Assembly (NCBI GenBank): GCA_903871865.1
Contig: CAIQIL010000541.1
Span: 1 to 14,321, forward strand
DNA: 14,321 bases
Reading direction: 5' to 3'
Origin: an uncultured Burkholderiales bacterium
Lineage (GTDB): Bacteria; Pseudomonadota; Gammaproteobacteria; Burkholderiales; Burkholderiaceae_C
In this document: in pieces, positions 6,622-13,080 of the stretch
How the letters are laid out: every line of letters starts with the position of its first letter
Position numbering within the stretch: position 1 is the stretch's first letter
Program-made: the position numbers and the translations under genes
Notes under the pieces: model-generated
What the model saw: only the letters and a program-made list of their open reading frames with translations
Told to the model about the DNA's origin: nothing
The model's database searches: none

Positions 6622-6644
6622 AAAAACGCGCCTGAGGGCGTTTT
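6622..6644 (+). terminator. Possible terminator after replication gene
   Basis: AAAACGC (6623-6629) pairs with GCGTTTT (6638-6644), extended by CC/GG with one bulged G and a TGA loop. It lies 43 bp after the initiator stop. The 3' side ends in TTTT followed by G-rich sequence, so it is only a moderate intrinsic terminator and may attenuate rather than stop transcription. Confidence 0.5.
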
Positions 6645-6792
6645 GGGGGTTTCGATGGAGCGAGTGATTCGGGTGGCGGCCAGGGTGATGGCCTGGCTGC
6701 TGACCTGGTGCGGGGCGCGACCCCGCGGGTGATGGATCAGCGGCGTCTTGCCGCGATGCGACGGCCGGCGCTTTCCGGCCATGGAGAAAACG
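6645..6792 (+). promoter_or_regulatory. Hairpin-rich leader before the middle genes
   Basis: No convincing gene here. GCGGGG (6710-6715) with CCCCGC (6721-6726), and GGCCGG (6763-6768) with CCGGCC (6775-6780), form strong short hairpins. The second ends 12 bases before the ATG at 6793, next to its Shine-Dalgarno (GGAG). It may be a structured 5' leader. No clear promoter was seen by eye. Confidence 0.35.
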
Positions 6793-6981
6793 ATGTTTCA
6801 AGCCTATCAAGCCGTCCTGGTCATCGACCAGGAACACCCGCGCGCCGGCCAGGCCGGCCGCGTGGTGAACACCAACAACCAGGCCGCCGCCGGCGAGCCT
6901 GAGGCGGTGCAGGTGCAATTCGATCTCGACCAGGCGCTGGTGACGGTGCCCTCGGCATCGCTGCGCATCCTGGGTCTGTAA
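6793..6981 (+). CDS. Small beta-rich protein of unknown function
   Basis: A 62-residue protein. Not recognised. The sequence looks like a compact beta barrel: AYQAVLVIDQEHPRAGQAG, VVNTN, an Ala/Gly-rich turn, then VQVQFDLDQALVTVP. The alternation of hydrophobic and polar residues and the single domain size suggest an SH3- or OB-like fold, unproved. The ATG at 6793 has GGAGAAAA at suitable spacing; the frame is open to an ATG at 6748 that lacks such a site. It heads the group that leads to the packaging ATPase; the next gene starts 18 bp on with a strong Shine-Dalgarno. Confidence 0.6.
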   Translation: MFQAYQAVLVIDQEHPRAGQAGRVVNTNNQAAAGEPEAVQVQFDLDQALVTVPSASLRILGL

Positions 6982-6999
6982 CGCAACAAGGGGGCGGCA

Positions 7000-7314
7000 A
7001 TGTCCAACGTGAAAGCAAAGCTGGGGCGGATGCCCTGCGAAAACCGCACTTGTGGTGAGCCCGTGATGGTTCGCCAGGCGCCGGCCACAAAAACCCTGTC
7101 CTACACCTGCCAGAGCTGCGACAAGTCGTCTTTTGCAAAGTGGGGCAGCGACTGTGCCAAAGCCTGGCTGCAGCAGATGCCCCAGCCTCAGGCGGACCCT
7201 GAGCCGGCGCCCGCGCCGGCACCGAAGACCCCCAAGCCTTCGCGCACGGCCGCAGCTGCCCCCACCCCACAACCTGCCCCGGCCGAGGCCGGGGGCTTCC
7301 ACCTGAGCTTTTGA
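7000..7314 (+). CDS. Zinc-ribbon protein with Pro/Ala-rich tail
   Basis: A 104-residue protein. Residues 1-55 hold a four-cysteine zinc-ribbon-like unit: Cys13-x4-Cys18, then Cys37-x2-Cys40 (YTCQSCD), plus Cys52. Residues about 60-96 are a Pro/Ala/Lys linker (repeated AP and KP), and the protein ends in the hydrophobic GGFHLSF. A folded nucleic-acid-binding head with a flexible tail and a short aromatic tip resembles single-strand-binding or scaffold proteins with an interaction tail, but the family is not recognised. GGGGGCGG precedes the ATG. The next gene starts 2 bp after its stop, so it is in one operon with the membrane protein and ATPase. Confidence 0.65.
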   Translation: MSNVKAKLGRMPCENRTCGEPVMVRQAPATKTLSYTCQSCDKSSFAKWGSDCAKAWLQQMPQPQADPEPAPAPAPKTPKPSRTAAAAPTPQPAPAEAGGFHLSF

Positions 7315-7316
7315 CC

Positions 7317-7808
7317 ATGAGCGACCTTGACCAAATCGCCGCGCAAGCGGACAACATCACCCCTGAAACCCCCGTGGCTGGTCAGCCTGGCCAAGCAGTG
7401 CCGGCGCCCGACCAGGCGCCCGGCATGAGCAATGCTGACGCCGTGGCCATGCTGCTGGAAGGTGCCCGCGAATTCTTGGGGCAAGCCTTCGGCCTGGCCT
7501 CCGTCAAAAACAGCCTGAACGAGGCCAACGCCAAGCTGTGCGGCCAGGCGATCGGCCCCGTGCTCGACAAGTACGGTGTGTCCCTGGGCGGCAAGGTGGA
7601 CAACATGCCCGAGCTGGGCGCCGCGCTGGTGGCCGGCCCGATCCTGGTGGGCGCCTACCGCCTGGCCATGGAAGAGCTCAAGCAGCGCGCGCTGTCCAAG
7701 CAGCTCGAGCAGCAGCGCCAGGGCCAGGCCACGCAACAGCACCAGGTGGTGCCGATGTCGGAGGTGTACGACTACCCGCCGCACGCACCGGCGGCCGCCC
7801 ATGGCTGA
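7317..7808 (+). CDS. Single-pass membrane protein upstream of the packaging ATPase
   Basis: A 163-residue protein with an acidic, Pro-rich, disordered N-terminus (1-38), a helical middle (ADAVAMLLEGAREFLGQAF) and one hydrophobic segment at about 99-117 (ELGAALVAGPILVGAYRLA). A basic/Gln-rich helix (LKQRALSKQLEQQRQ) follows, then a Pro/His-rich end. It is not a recognised family. The ATG at 7317 follows the previous stop by 2 bp; its last 8 bases overlap the ATPase start, so the two are probably made in step. One role consistent with place and shape is a virion membrane component or a membrane partner of the packaging ATPase; this is inference. Confidence 0.65.
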   Translation: MSDLDQIAAQADNITPETPVAGQPGQAVPAPDQAPGMSNADAVAMLLEGAREFLGQAFGLASVKNSLNEANAKLCGQAIGPVLDKYGVSLGGKVDNMPELGAALVAGPILVGAYRLAMEELKQRALSKQLEQQRQGQATQQHQVVPMSEVYDYPPHAPAAAHG

Positions 7809-8424
7809 CGCCCAGCTGATCGCCGCGCTGGGATCGCGTGGCATGGGAAAGAGCGCCTGGGTTAAGCAGCTGCTTGCCAAGGTCAAGCCCCCGCGCCTGG
7901 CGGTGTGGGACTTGATGCAGGAGTACGAAGGGGAGGGCACCACCGACCTGGGCGCGGTCATCCGCGGCATGAAGGGCGCACGCTGGCGCGTGGTGTTCTA
8001 TCCATCGGGCGACAAGAAGGTCCGGGCCCAGCAGTTCGACCTGTTCTGCCGGGCCCTGATGGCCTCGAGCACCAAGGCCCGGCCGGTGTTCGCCGTCCTC
8101 GAGGAGCTGGCCTTTGTCACGTCCCCGAGCTGGGCACCTGGTGCATGGCAGGAGGTGACATTGCTGGGGCGGCACCGTGGCTTGTCGGTGGTGGGCACGA
8201 GCCAGCGGCCGGCGTCCATCGACAAAGACTTCCTGGGCAACTGCACCATGGTTCACTGCGCCGGCCTGGGCTACCTGCCCGACGCCAAAGCGGTGGCCGT
8301 GCGCCTGGGCTGTGACCCCCAGGAATTGATGAACCTCGAGCAGCTGCATTACCTCGAAAGGGGCGACGGCGAGAAAGTTGCAAAAAAAGGTGCGCTGTCC
8401 TTCGGGCGCAAACGCTCTCCCTAA
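7801..8424 (+). CDS. Genome-packaging ATPase, A32/PRD1-P9 type (FtsK-HerA superfamily)
   Basis: A 207-residue protein that should drive DNA into preformed membrane-containing capsids. Seen: Walker A GSRGMGKS (11-18) very close to the N-terminus, a Walker B strand FAVLEE (97-102) with its catalytic glutamate, and GTSQRP (132-137), the sensor-like segment typical of HerA/A32 ATPases. The length is close to PRD1 P9 (227 residues), far shorter than tailed-phage terminases, and no nuclease domain is present. The ATG at 7801 overlaps the preceding gene by 8 bases; longer in-frame extensions would lie wholly inside that gene. A putative capsid gene follows one small gene later, the usual neighbourhood in double jelly-roll viruses. 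Plasmid or conjugative HerA proteins are larger, so a virion packaging role is favoured. Confidence 0.85.
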   Translation: MADAQLIAALGSRGMGKSAWVKQLLAKVKPPRLAVWDLMQEYEGEGTTDLGAVIRGMKGARWRVVFYPSGDKKVRAQQFDLFCRALMASSTKARPVFAVLEELAFVTSPSWAPGAWQEVTLLGRHRGLSVVGTSQRPASIDKDFLGNCTMVHCAGLGYLPDAKAVAVRLGCDPQELMNLEQLHYLERGDGEKVAKKGALSFGRKRSP

Positions 8425-8440
8425 GGCGGGCGTCCTTAGG
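8420..8440. promoter_or_regulatory. CCTAAGG/CCTTAGG inverted repeat at the ATPase stop
   Basis: CCTAAGG at 8420-8426 and CCTTAGG at 8434-8440 are perfect inverted copies with a 7-base spacer. The block covers the ATPase stop codon and ends 8 bases before the -35 of the candidate late promoter. It may be an operator sharing the CCTTAGG core seen at 4812 and 4970, or a hairpin in the transcript. Confidence 0.45.
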
Positions 8441-8448
8441 AGGCTAAT

Positions 8449-8478
8449 TTGACGGCGTGCGGGCTGGCTCTGTAGGTT
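8449..8478 (+). promoter_or_regulatory. Candidate late promoter
   Basis: TTGACG at 8449-8454, then an 18-base spacer, then TAGGTT at 8473-8478. The -35 is one base from consensus; the -10 is weaker (TGTAGG with a 16-base spacer is an alternative). It is the only good -35 in the 95-bp gap between the ATPase and the structural operon, where a late promoter is expected. Confidence 0.45.
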
Positions 8479-8479
8479 C

Positions 8480-8502
8480 GGGGGGTGTCTTTTTCACCCC
8501 CC
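8480..8502 (+). other. Strong hairpin in the late-operon leader
   Basis: GGGGGGTG (8480-8487), loop TCTTTTT, CACCCCCC (8495-8502): a perfect 8-bp GC stem starting 1 base after the candidate -10. It has no T-run after the stem, so it is more likely a 5' stabilising structure or binding site than a terminator. The first late ATG is at 8520. Confidence 0.5.
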
Positions 8503-8519
8503 AACCACCGGGTTACCCC

Positions 8520-8678
8520 ATGAACTTTTCCAACCCTCTCATGAAGACCGCCCTGGTGTTGGGCGCCCTGTATTTCGGCTTCAAGTACGCCAAGAGCAAC
8601 ACCGTCAAGGGTGCCATTTTGGGCGTCGGTGGCGTGATCGCCGCCAAGCAAGTCCCCATCGTCAAAGACGTGCTGTAA
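8520..8678 (+). CDS. Small membrane protein between ATPase and capsid gene
   Basis: A 52-residue protein with one or two hydrophobic segments: TALVLGALYFGFKY (about 10-23) and a Gly/Val-rich stretch GAILGVGGVIAAK. The end is VPIVKDVL. Not recognised as a family. Small hydrophobic proteins next to the capsid gene are usual in PM2-like and PRD1-like viruses, where they sit in the internal virion membrane; that role is inferred. The ATG at 8520 was chosen as the first start after the hairpin leader; no strong Shine-Dalgarno is seen, and the in-frame upstream extension to 8457 would run through the hairpin. The capsid gene starts 14 bp after its stop. Confidence 0.65.
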   Translation: MNFSNPLMKTALVLGALYFGFKYAKSNTVKGAILGVGGVIAAKQVPIVKDVL

Positions 8679-8692
8679 AGCGAGGCCACACC

Positions 8693-9535
8693 ATGAGTGC
8701 AACCAGCCTCCGCCTTCAGCCCTTCAACAACGTGGTGGCATCGGGCACCGCAAACACTGACCTGCGCCACCTGTTCGGCTACGGCATCCAGCGCCTGATC
8801 CTGAACCTGGGCGGCACCACCTTCACGAAGTCGATGATCACGGGCCTGCAGCTCAAGGCCAACGGCAAGGTGATCGTGGACACCGACGGCTCCAAGCTCG
8901 ACGCCCGCAACCAGTACCGCGGCATCACGGCCAATGCCAACTTCCTGACGCTCGACTTCCTCGAGCTGCGCGCCAAGACGAAGCTGGGCATGGAAGGCGG
9001 CACGCTGGACACCACTGTCGGCATCCGCGACCTTCGCCTGGAAGTGGCCATCAGCGGCGCCACGGCGCCCACGCTGCAGGGCATGGCTGAGATCTGCACG
9101 CCCCAGGTGTCGCCTGAGTACGCCGGCGTGCGCCCGCTGATCGCCCGCGTGCACCGCATCACCCAGACCATCGGCGCGGCCGGCGAATTCGCGCTGACCA
9201 TCCCCCACCTGGACCCCAACTCCGGCGGCTCCATCTTCAAGCGCATTGCGGTCTTCAGTTCGAACATGACCGCGTCGCGTGTGGAGCGCAACGGCGTGCG
9301 CGAGCTGGATCCGTACAGCGCGGCCGTGAACAACTTCAACCAAACCGAGTACCTGAAGGTTCCCCAGGCTGGCTTGTTCATGCTGGACTTCATCGCGGAC
9401 AACGTGCTGGAAGGCCGCATTCTGGACACCCGCCCCGCGGCCGGCTGCACCACCTGCCAAGTGTTCGGCACCTTCTCCGCTGGTGAAACCATCACCATCG
9501 AAGTCGAAGTGCTCGAGCCCCTGGACGTGTACTGA
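8693..9535 (+). CDS. Probable double jelly-roll major capsid protein
   Basis: A 280-residue soluble, beta-rich protein with no signal or membrane segment, the size of PM2 P2 (269) and other double jelly-roll capsid proteins. Seen: SMITGLQLKANGKVIVDTDG (about 47-66) followed by LDARNQYRG, a pattern I associate with this capsid family; a second half with repeated short beta-strand patterns (GEFALTIPHL, TITIEVEVLEPLDVY at the end); and balanced hydrophobic strands throughout. GAGG lies 9 bases before the ATG. It follows the packaging ATPase with one small gene between, and precedes a run of small membrane proteins. Identification rests on remembered motif, size and context; a profile search or structure prediction would settle it. 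It is the most confidently virion-like protein of the late operon. Confidence 0.78.
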   Translation: MSATSLRLQPFNNVVASGTANTDLRHLFGYGIQRLILNLGGTTFTKSMITGLQLKANGKVIVDTDGSKLDARNQYRGITANANFLTLDFLELRAKTKLGMEGGTLDTTVGIRDLRLEVAISGATAPTLQGMAEICTPQVSPEYAGVRPLIARVHRITQTIGAAGEFALTIPHLDPNSGGSIFKRIAVFSSNMTASRVERNGVRELDPYSAAVNNFNQTEYLKVPQAGLFMLDFIADNVLEGRILDTRPAAGCTTCQVFGTFSAGETITIEVEVLEPLDVY

Positions 9536-9546
9536 TCGGGGGAGCC

Positions 9547-9864
9547 ATGGATGCCATCACCACCGGCACGCCGCAGACTGCCTTTGTGCAGGACGCGGCG
9601 CGTCAGAGCCAGTTCGCACAGAGCTTTTTCTACACCCTGGGCGACATCTTCTCCGGCACCGATGCGAGCCTTCGCATGTCCAGCGGCGCCGGCAACTCGG
9701 TGGACGTGGCTGTGGACCAGTACGGCCAGCCCTACGTGCGCGGCACCACCCAGGGCCTGGGCACCCAGGCCAACCAGGCCAACCAGGCGCGCGGCATCAC
9801 GCTGTCGCCTGAGCTGCTGGTGATGGGCGCCGTGTTCCTGTACTTCGTGACCCGCAAGGCTTGA
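9547..9864 (+). CDS. Small C-terminally membrane-anchored virion protein (putative)
   Basis: A 105-residue protein. Residues 1-86 are polar and Gln/Ala/Gly-rich (AVDQYGQPYVRGTTQG); residues 87-102 are hydrophobic (PELLVMGAVFLYFV) and end in TRKA. One tail anchor with a positive end places the body on one side of a membrane. No family recognised. Shine-Dalgarno GGGGGAG just before the ATG; the gene starts 11 bp after the capsid stop. The next two genes share the same plan (polar body, C-terminal helix, basic end), so the three may be minor membrane proteins of the virion that link capsid and internal membrane. That is inference from position and topology. Confidence 0.65.
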   Translation: MDAITTGTPQTAFVQDAARQSQFAQSFFYTLGDIFSGTDASLRMSSGAGNSVDVAVDQYGQPYVRGTTQGLGTQANQANQARGITLSPELLVMGAVFLYFVTRKA

Positions 9865-9865
9865 C

Positions 9866-10120
9866 GTGGGCGCCGGCGACATCAACACCCGGATCAGCAC
9901 CAACGACCGCAGCGAGGCGCGTGCCTCGTCTGGGGTCTCTGGCATGAACGGCGACAACAGCGTTTGGGGCCTGCGCTCGGGTGACTGGGTGGTCAACGTG
10001 CCCAACAGTGCGGGCGCCGGCCTGACCGTGCAAGGCGGCGCCGGCGCGGGTTCGTCCTGGCTGCTGATGGCTGGCGCGGGCCTGGTCCTGTTCTGGCTTT
10101 TGCGAAAGCGGGGGCGCTGA
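9866..10120 (+). CDS. Small C-terminally membrane-anchored protein (putative virion)
   Basis: An 84-residue protein starting with GTG 2 bases after the previous stop, with AAGG about 8 bases upstream. Polar N-terminal half (INTRISTNDRSEARASSG), then a short strand-rich part (DWVVNVPNSAGAGLTVQGG) and a C-terminal hydrophobic helix (63-79, ending FWLLRKRGR). Not recognised as a family. Its stop overlaps the next ATG (TGATG), indicating translational coupling. A different start at an in-frame ATG (residue 27) is possible. Likely a small membrane-anchored structural protein, by analogy with its neighbours. Confidence 0.55.
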   Translation: MGAGDINTRISTNDRSEARASSGVSGMNGDNSVWGLRSGDWVVNVPNSAGAGLTVQGGAGAGSSWLLMAGAGLVLFWLLRKRGR

Positions 10121-10524
10121 TGGGACTTTTCGGCGGCGGTAACTCGAGCAGCTCGAGCACGACCCAAAACACCACGAACAACTTCGACCAGCGCCAGGTG
10201 GACACCGCCAACGGCGCCGGCGCCTTCGTGGCGCAGTCGGGGAGCGTCTTCAACATCAACGCGCTGGACAACGGCGCCCTGGCCGTGGCCGGCTCGGCGG
10301 TGGACAACTCCATCGGCCTGGCCAAGCAGATTGCCTCGACCCTGGGCGCCAGCGTGGGCCAGTTCTCGGTCGGTGCTGCGGGCTCCATCGACGGCCTGGG
10401 CCACATCCTGGACAAGCAGCAAACCGCTGTGACAGGCCAGGCGAACAGCACCACCTTCATCACTATCGCGTCGCTGGCCCTGGTGGGCCTGGTGGCGTGG
10501 GCAGCATTGCGCAAGGGGCGCTGA
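10120..10524 (+). CDS. C-terminally anchored Ser/Asn/Gly-rich protein (putative virion)
   Basis: A 134-residue protein: a Gly/Ser/Thr/Asn-rich start (LFGGGNSSSSSTTQNTTNN), then an Ala/Gly-rich middle with ASTLGASVGQFSVGAAGS, and a hydrophobic C-terminal helix (112-130) ending LRKGR. Not recognised. Coupled to its neighbours on both sides by TGATG overlaps. The low-complexity body and single tail anchor fit a spacer or membrane-tethered virion protein. Third of three consecutive tail-anchored products; the shared basic end (RKA, RKRGR, RKGR) suggests a common orientation in the membrane. Confidence 0.65.
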   Translation: MGLFGGGNSSSSSTTQNTTNNFDQRQVDTANGAGAFVAQSGSVFNINALDNGALAVAGSAVDNSIGLAKQIASTLGASVGQFSVGAAGSIDGLGHILDKQQTAVTGQANSTTFITIASLALVGLVAWAALRKGR

Positions 10525-11108
10525 TGGCTTTCGCAGACTACGACTTCACTTTAGCGGCCAATCAGTCGCTGCAGATCCCGGCCAGCGGCTCTGTGGTGCG
10601 CGTGCGCTCTTCTTCGGGCACCCTGCGTGTGTCAATCGACGGTGGCCCTGGTGTCAAGCTGGGGGCAGGGCAGGGCTTTCGGCTGCTGGATGGCCAGAAG
10701 TTCCGCGACGTCACCATCCGCGATGTCAGCGGTGCGGCTAACAGCGGCGTGGTGTTCGTCGGTGATGCCGGATACGAAGACCAGACCTTCAGCGGGTCTG
10801 TAGAAGTCGTCAAAAACACGGCTCGACGTGGTCGGTTGATGCCGACAAACCAAGTCATTGCAGCGGCTTCAACCGTCATCAAGTACCCCAATGCAAACCG
10901 GGTTTACTTCGCGATTCAAAACCTGTCTCAAACAACTGCGATATGGCTTCAGCTGGGTGGCTCAGCCCCTGACAATGCCGTGGTCGGAACCGGCTTGAAA
11001 TTGGGCCCTGGCGACTATCTCGAGTTCACGGACTACGTCCACACACAAAGCATTTCCGCCATCTCAGAGTCTGGCAACGTGTCGGTCTTTCAAATGGAAG
11101 GCGAGTAA
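10524..11108 (+). CDS. Beta-rich structural protein, candidate vertex/spike-base protein
   Basis: A 194-residue soluble protein in which almost every segment looks like a beta strand (SVVRVRSSSGTLRVSIDGG; NRVYFAIQNLSQTTAIWLQL; PGDYLEFTDYV). The C-terminal part resembles small phage structural beta-sandwich domains that bind or carry tail-collar proteins. It is placed directly before the collar-domain gene (TAATG overlap), so a vertex (penton) or spike-stalk role is a fair guess. The ATG at 10524 overlaps the previous stop (TGATG); an alternative in-frame TTG at 10497 is unlikely. From about 10790 the DNA has less GC at third positions than the rest of the late genes, which may mark a recombined receptor-binding module. 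Confidence 0.65.
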   Translation: MAFADYDFTLAANQSLQIPASGSVVRVRSSSGTLRVSIDGGPGVKLGAGQGFRLLDGQKFRDVTIRDVSGAANSGVVFVGDAGYEDQTFSGSVEVVKNTARRGRLMPTNQVIAAASTVIKYPNANRVYFAIQNLSQTTAIWLQLGGSAPDNAVVGTGLKLGPGDYLEFTDYVHTQSISAISESGNVSVFQMEGE

Positions 11109-11563
11109 TGGCCTTTCGAACGCAAGCCCGTATTCCGGCCGGCCTGGTCAAGCACTTCGCCGGTGCGGCCGCGCCGGCCGGCTGGCTGGCGTGCGATGGC
11201 TCGACTGTCAGCCGGACCACCTATGCGGCCCTGTTCCTGGCCATCGGCACCACCTATGGCGTCGGCGATGGCGCCACCACCTTTGCCATCCCTGACCTGC
11301 GCGGTGAGTTCGTGCGCGGCCTGGACAGCGGCCGAGGCGTGGACACCGGCCGTGCGCTGGGCAGTGCGCAAGCTCATGAGGTTGTGAGCCACGGACACGG
11401 GTTTACGGGCGGCACTGCGGCGATCACCTATCCAGGCGCCGCAACTGGTGGCCTCGGCGGTGGTGGTCTGTACGGGCCAACAGGTGCTGGTGCTATCGCA
11501 AACACTGGCGGTGCTGAAACCCGCCCCCGCAACGTCGCCATGTTGCCCTGCATCAAGTACTGA
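11108..11563 (+). CDS. Phage tail-collar domain protein, candidate receptor-binding spike
   Basis: A 151-residue protein with a clear tail-collar (PF07484-type) domain at about 20-72: PAGWLACDGSTVSRTTYAAL, IGTTYGVGDGATTFAIPDLR, then GEFVRGLD. It continues with GRALGSAQAHEVVSHGHGF, the fibre-tip style seen in many tail-fibre proteins, a Gly-rich loop region, and the ending RPRNVAMLPCIKY, also typical. In tailed phages this domain sits at fibre or collar; here there is no tail, so it most likely forms a vertex spike that binds the host. Its ATG overlaps the preceding stop (TAATG). The gene after it resembles tail-fibre partner proteins, so the three form a spike module. Confidence 0.85.
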   Translation: MAFRTQARIPAGLVKHFAGAAAPAGWLACDGSTVSRTTYAALFLAIGTTYGVGDGATTFAIPDLRGEFVRGLDSGRGVDTGRALGSAQAHEVVSHGHGFTGGTAAITYPGAATGGLGGGGLYGPTGAGAIANTGGAETRPRNVAMLPCIKY

Positions 11564-11564
11564 C

Positions 11565-11972
11565 ATGCAAGTCCACAACTACGCCGAGGACGGCACCTAC
11601 ATCGGCACCAGCGAGGCCACGCCGGACCCCCTCGAGGCCGGCCGCTTCCTCATCCCCCGAAACGCCACGACCGATGCACCGCCTGCACCTGGTGCAGGCC
11701 AGGAAGTCGCCATGGTGGGCGGCGTGTGGGTCAAGCGCGCCAAGCTGGCCAAGGTCGATGCCGGCCCCCAGGCCACGCCTGGCCAGTTGCGAACGGCGCA
11801 GATCAACATGCGCCTGGAAGAGATCGACAAAGCCAGCGCGCGCAGCCTGCGTGAATCTCTGGTGGCGCAGACCAAGGGCCAGGCCGTGCCGGCGTTCGCC
11901 GCCAACAAGCTGGCCAACCTGGAAACCGAGGCCGTTGCCCTGCGGCTCGAGCTGGTGGGCATCAAGCCATGA
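11565..11972 (+). CDS. Tail-fibre-assembly-like partner of the collar protein
   Basis: A 135-residue protein. The N-terminal about 60 residues (HNYAEDGTYIGTSEATPDP, then LEAGRFLIPRNATTDAPPAP, and VGGVWVKR) follow the pattern common in small phage proteins encoded after fibre genes: a Y..DG.Y.G..EA start, a Pro-rich linker, and a terminal G.W motif. The rest is helical (QLRTAQINMRLEEIDKASAR; ANLETEAVALRLELV) and may form a coiled coil. It starts 1 bp after the collar gene stop and ends overlapping the transglycosylase ATG (ATGA). A chaperone or co-component of the spike is inferred; no catalytic motif is seen. Confidence 0.65.
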   Translation: MQVHNYAEDGTYIGTSEATPDPLEAGRFLIPRNATTDAPPAPGAGQEVAMVGGVWVKRAKLAKVDAGPQATPGQLRTAQINMRLEEIDKASARSLRESLVAQTKGQAVPAFAANKLANLETEAVALRLELVGIKP

Positions 11973-12673
11973 AGCTGACGCCCGTCACCGCCATCGCGGC
12001 GCTGGCCGGCGTCGGCGCCGTGCTTTACCTGGTCGGCGCCTTCGATGGCTTCGACCTGGCCGGCCAGGACGTCGAAGAGGTGCCCCAGGGCGTGCCTCTG
12101 TTCGAACAGGCCGTGCTGACCCTCGACCCCCGCACCTGGGATTTCACCGGCTTCCTGGACTCGACCGACCCTATGAACGACCCCAACGTCAACGCCTTCC
12201 TCAAGGTCATCCGCTTCAGCGAGGGCACGGCCGGACCCAACGGCTACCAGGCCATTTTTGCCACCCGCGGCGGGCCCAACTTCTTCAACGATTTCAGCGA
12301 CCACCCGCGCGTGGCCAAGAGCTTCACGGCCAATGGCAAGACGCTCTGGACCAGCGCGGCCGGCGCCTACCAGTTCATGGCCGTGTCGGACCTGCCCAGC
12401 GGCGGCACCACCCGCGTGAACACCTGGGACCGCCTGCGCGCAAAGCTCAGCCTGCCCGACTTCTCGCCGGCCAGCCAGGACCGCGCGGCCGTGGAGCTGA
12501 TCAGCGAAGCCGGCGCACTCAACGACGTGAAGGCCGGCCGCTTTGACCAGGCCATCTCGAAGTGCAAGGGCATCTGGGCAAGCCTGCCTGGTGCCACCTA
12601 CGGACAACCCACCCAGAAACTGGCCGACCTGCGCAACGTGTACCAGCAGGCCGGCGGAACGAGGACCGCGTGA
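11969..12673 (+). CDS. Membrane-anchored lambda-R-like lytic transglycosylase (GH104)
   Basis: A 234-residue peptidoglycan-cleaving protein. Residues about 6-25 are a hydrophobic N-terminal anchor (VTAIAALAGVGAVLYLVGAF). The catalytic domain (about 73-230) matches phage lambda endolysin R in order: VIRFSEGT with the catalytic Glu85, FSDHPR, GAYQFM (lambda GRYQLL), DFSPASQDRAAVELI, a region ending KAGRFDQAIS, then GIWASLPGATYGQ. Lambda R is 158 residues without an anchor, so this one has an extra anchor and linker. It is encoded among the structural genes and overlaps its neighbour on each side (ATGA, TGATG). It may be a virion membrane enzyme for entry, like PRD1 P7, a lysis endolysin, or both. 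The anchor would hold it in the virion or cell membrane. Confidence 0.87.
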   Translation: MKLTPVTAIAALAGVGAVLYLVGAFDGFDLAGQDVEEVPQGVPLFEQAVLTLDPRTWDFTGFLDSTDPMNDPNVNAFLKVIRFSEGTAGPNGYQAIFATRGGPNFFNDFSDHPRVAKSFTANGKTLWTSAAGAYQFMAVSDLPSGGTTRVNTWDRLRAKLSLPDFSPASQDRAAVELISEAGALNDVKAGRFDQAISKCKGIWASLPGATYGQPTQKLADLRNVYQQAGGTRTA

Positions 12674-13080
12674 TGAAAACCCAAGACCTTCTCATTGTCG
12701 GCGGCGCCGGCGTGTTGCTCTACCTGGTCATGGCCAAGCGCGCGAACGCCGCCAGCCTGCCGGCTCAGCAGGCCCGCCAGCGTGCGCTGCAGCTGCAGCA
12801 GCAGCAAGGCCGCTACGCCACGCCCACGCAAACCGCGGGCGTGGTGGCTGGCGCCGTCAACGGCATCCTGAACTGGATCAGCGGCACGCCCTCGAGCTCG
12901 GGCAGCGTGGCAACGCCTGGCATCAACGGCACGGCCGTGGTGGATGGCATGGGTGACCTGTGGAACAAGTCGCTGGACAACCTCGGCGTGGGCTTCGGCT
13001 CGGTCGATGTGGCGCCCTCCATCGGCGGCCTGGACCTGTCCAGCCTGTGGAACGCTGATGACTTGTCGCTGGGCATGTGA
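12673..13080 (+). CDS. N-terminally membrane-anchored, Gln/Ala-rich protein (putative virion)
   Basis: A 135-residue protein: hydrophobic anchor at about 6-20 (LLIVGGAGVLLYLVMAKR), a Gln/Arg-rich helix (QQARQRALQLQQQQGRY), then a Gly/Ser/Val-rich body with no recognised domain. Stop TGA of the previous gene overlaps this ATG (TGATG), and its own stop overlaps the next ATG. The anchor repeats the G-A-x-LYLV pattern found in the anchors of both neighbours, so the three proteins probably sit in the same membrane, most simply the internal membrane of the virion. An alternative in-frame start upstream lies inside the transglycosylase gene. Confidence 0.65.
   Translation: MKTQDLLIVGGAGVLLYLVMAKRANAASLPAQQARQRALQLQQQQGRYATPTQTAGVVAGAVNGILNWISGTPSSSGSVATPGINGTAVVDGMGDLWNKSLDNLGVGFGSVDVAPSIGGLDLSSLWNADDLSLGM

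Noticed and set aside
6655..6732. Possible 25-residue hydrophobic peptide (MERVIRVAARVMAWLLTW...)
   Set aside because: A G-rich stretch precedes the ATG, but it lies in a hairpin-rich leader, is very short and has no coupling to the next gene; too weak to list as a gene.
6190..7302. Leftward open frame of 370 codons opposite the initiator C-terminus and middle genes
   Set aside because: Low-complexity Gly/Arg/Pro translation crossing the hairpin repeats; no start signal and no domain. The rightward genes have better start sites.
8779..10422. Leftward open frame of 547 codons across the capsid and small membrane genes
   Set aside because: Antisense to a coherent run of coupled rightward genes with good Shine-Dalgarno sites; Ser/Arg/Pro-rich translation without domain character.
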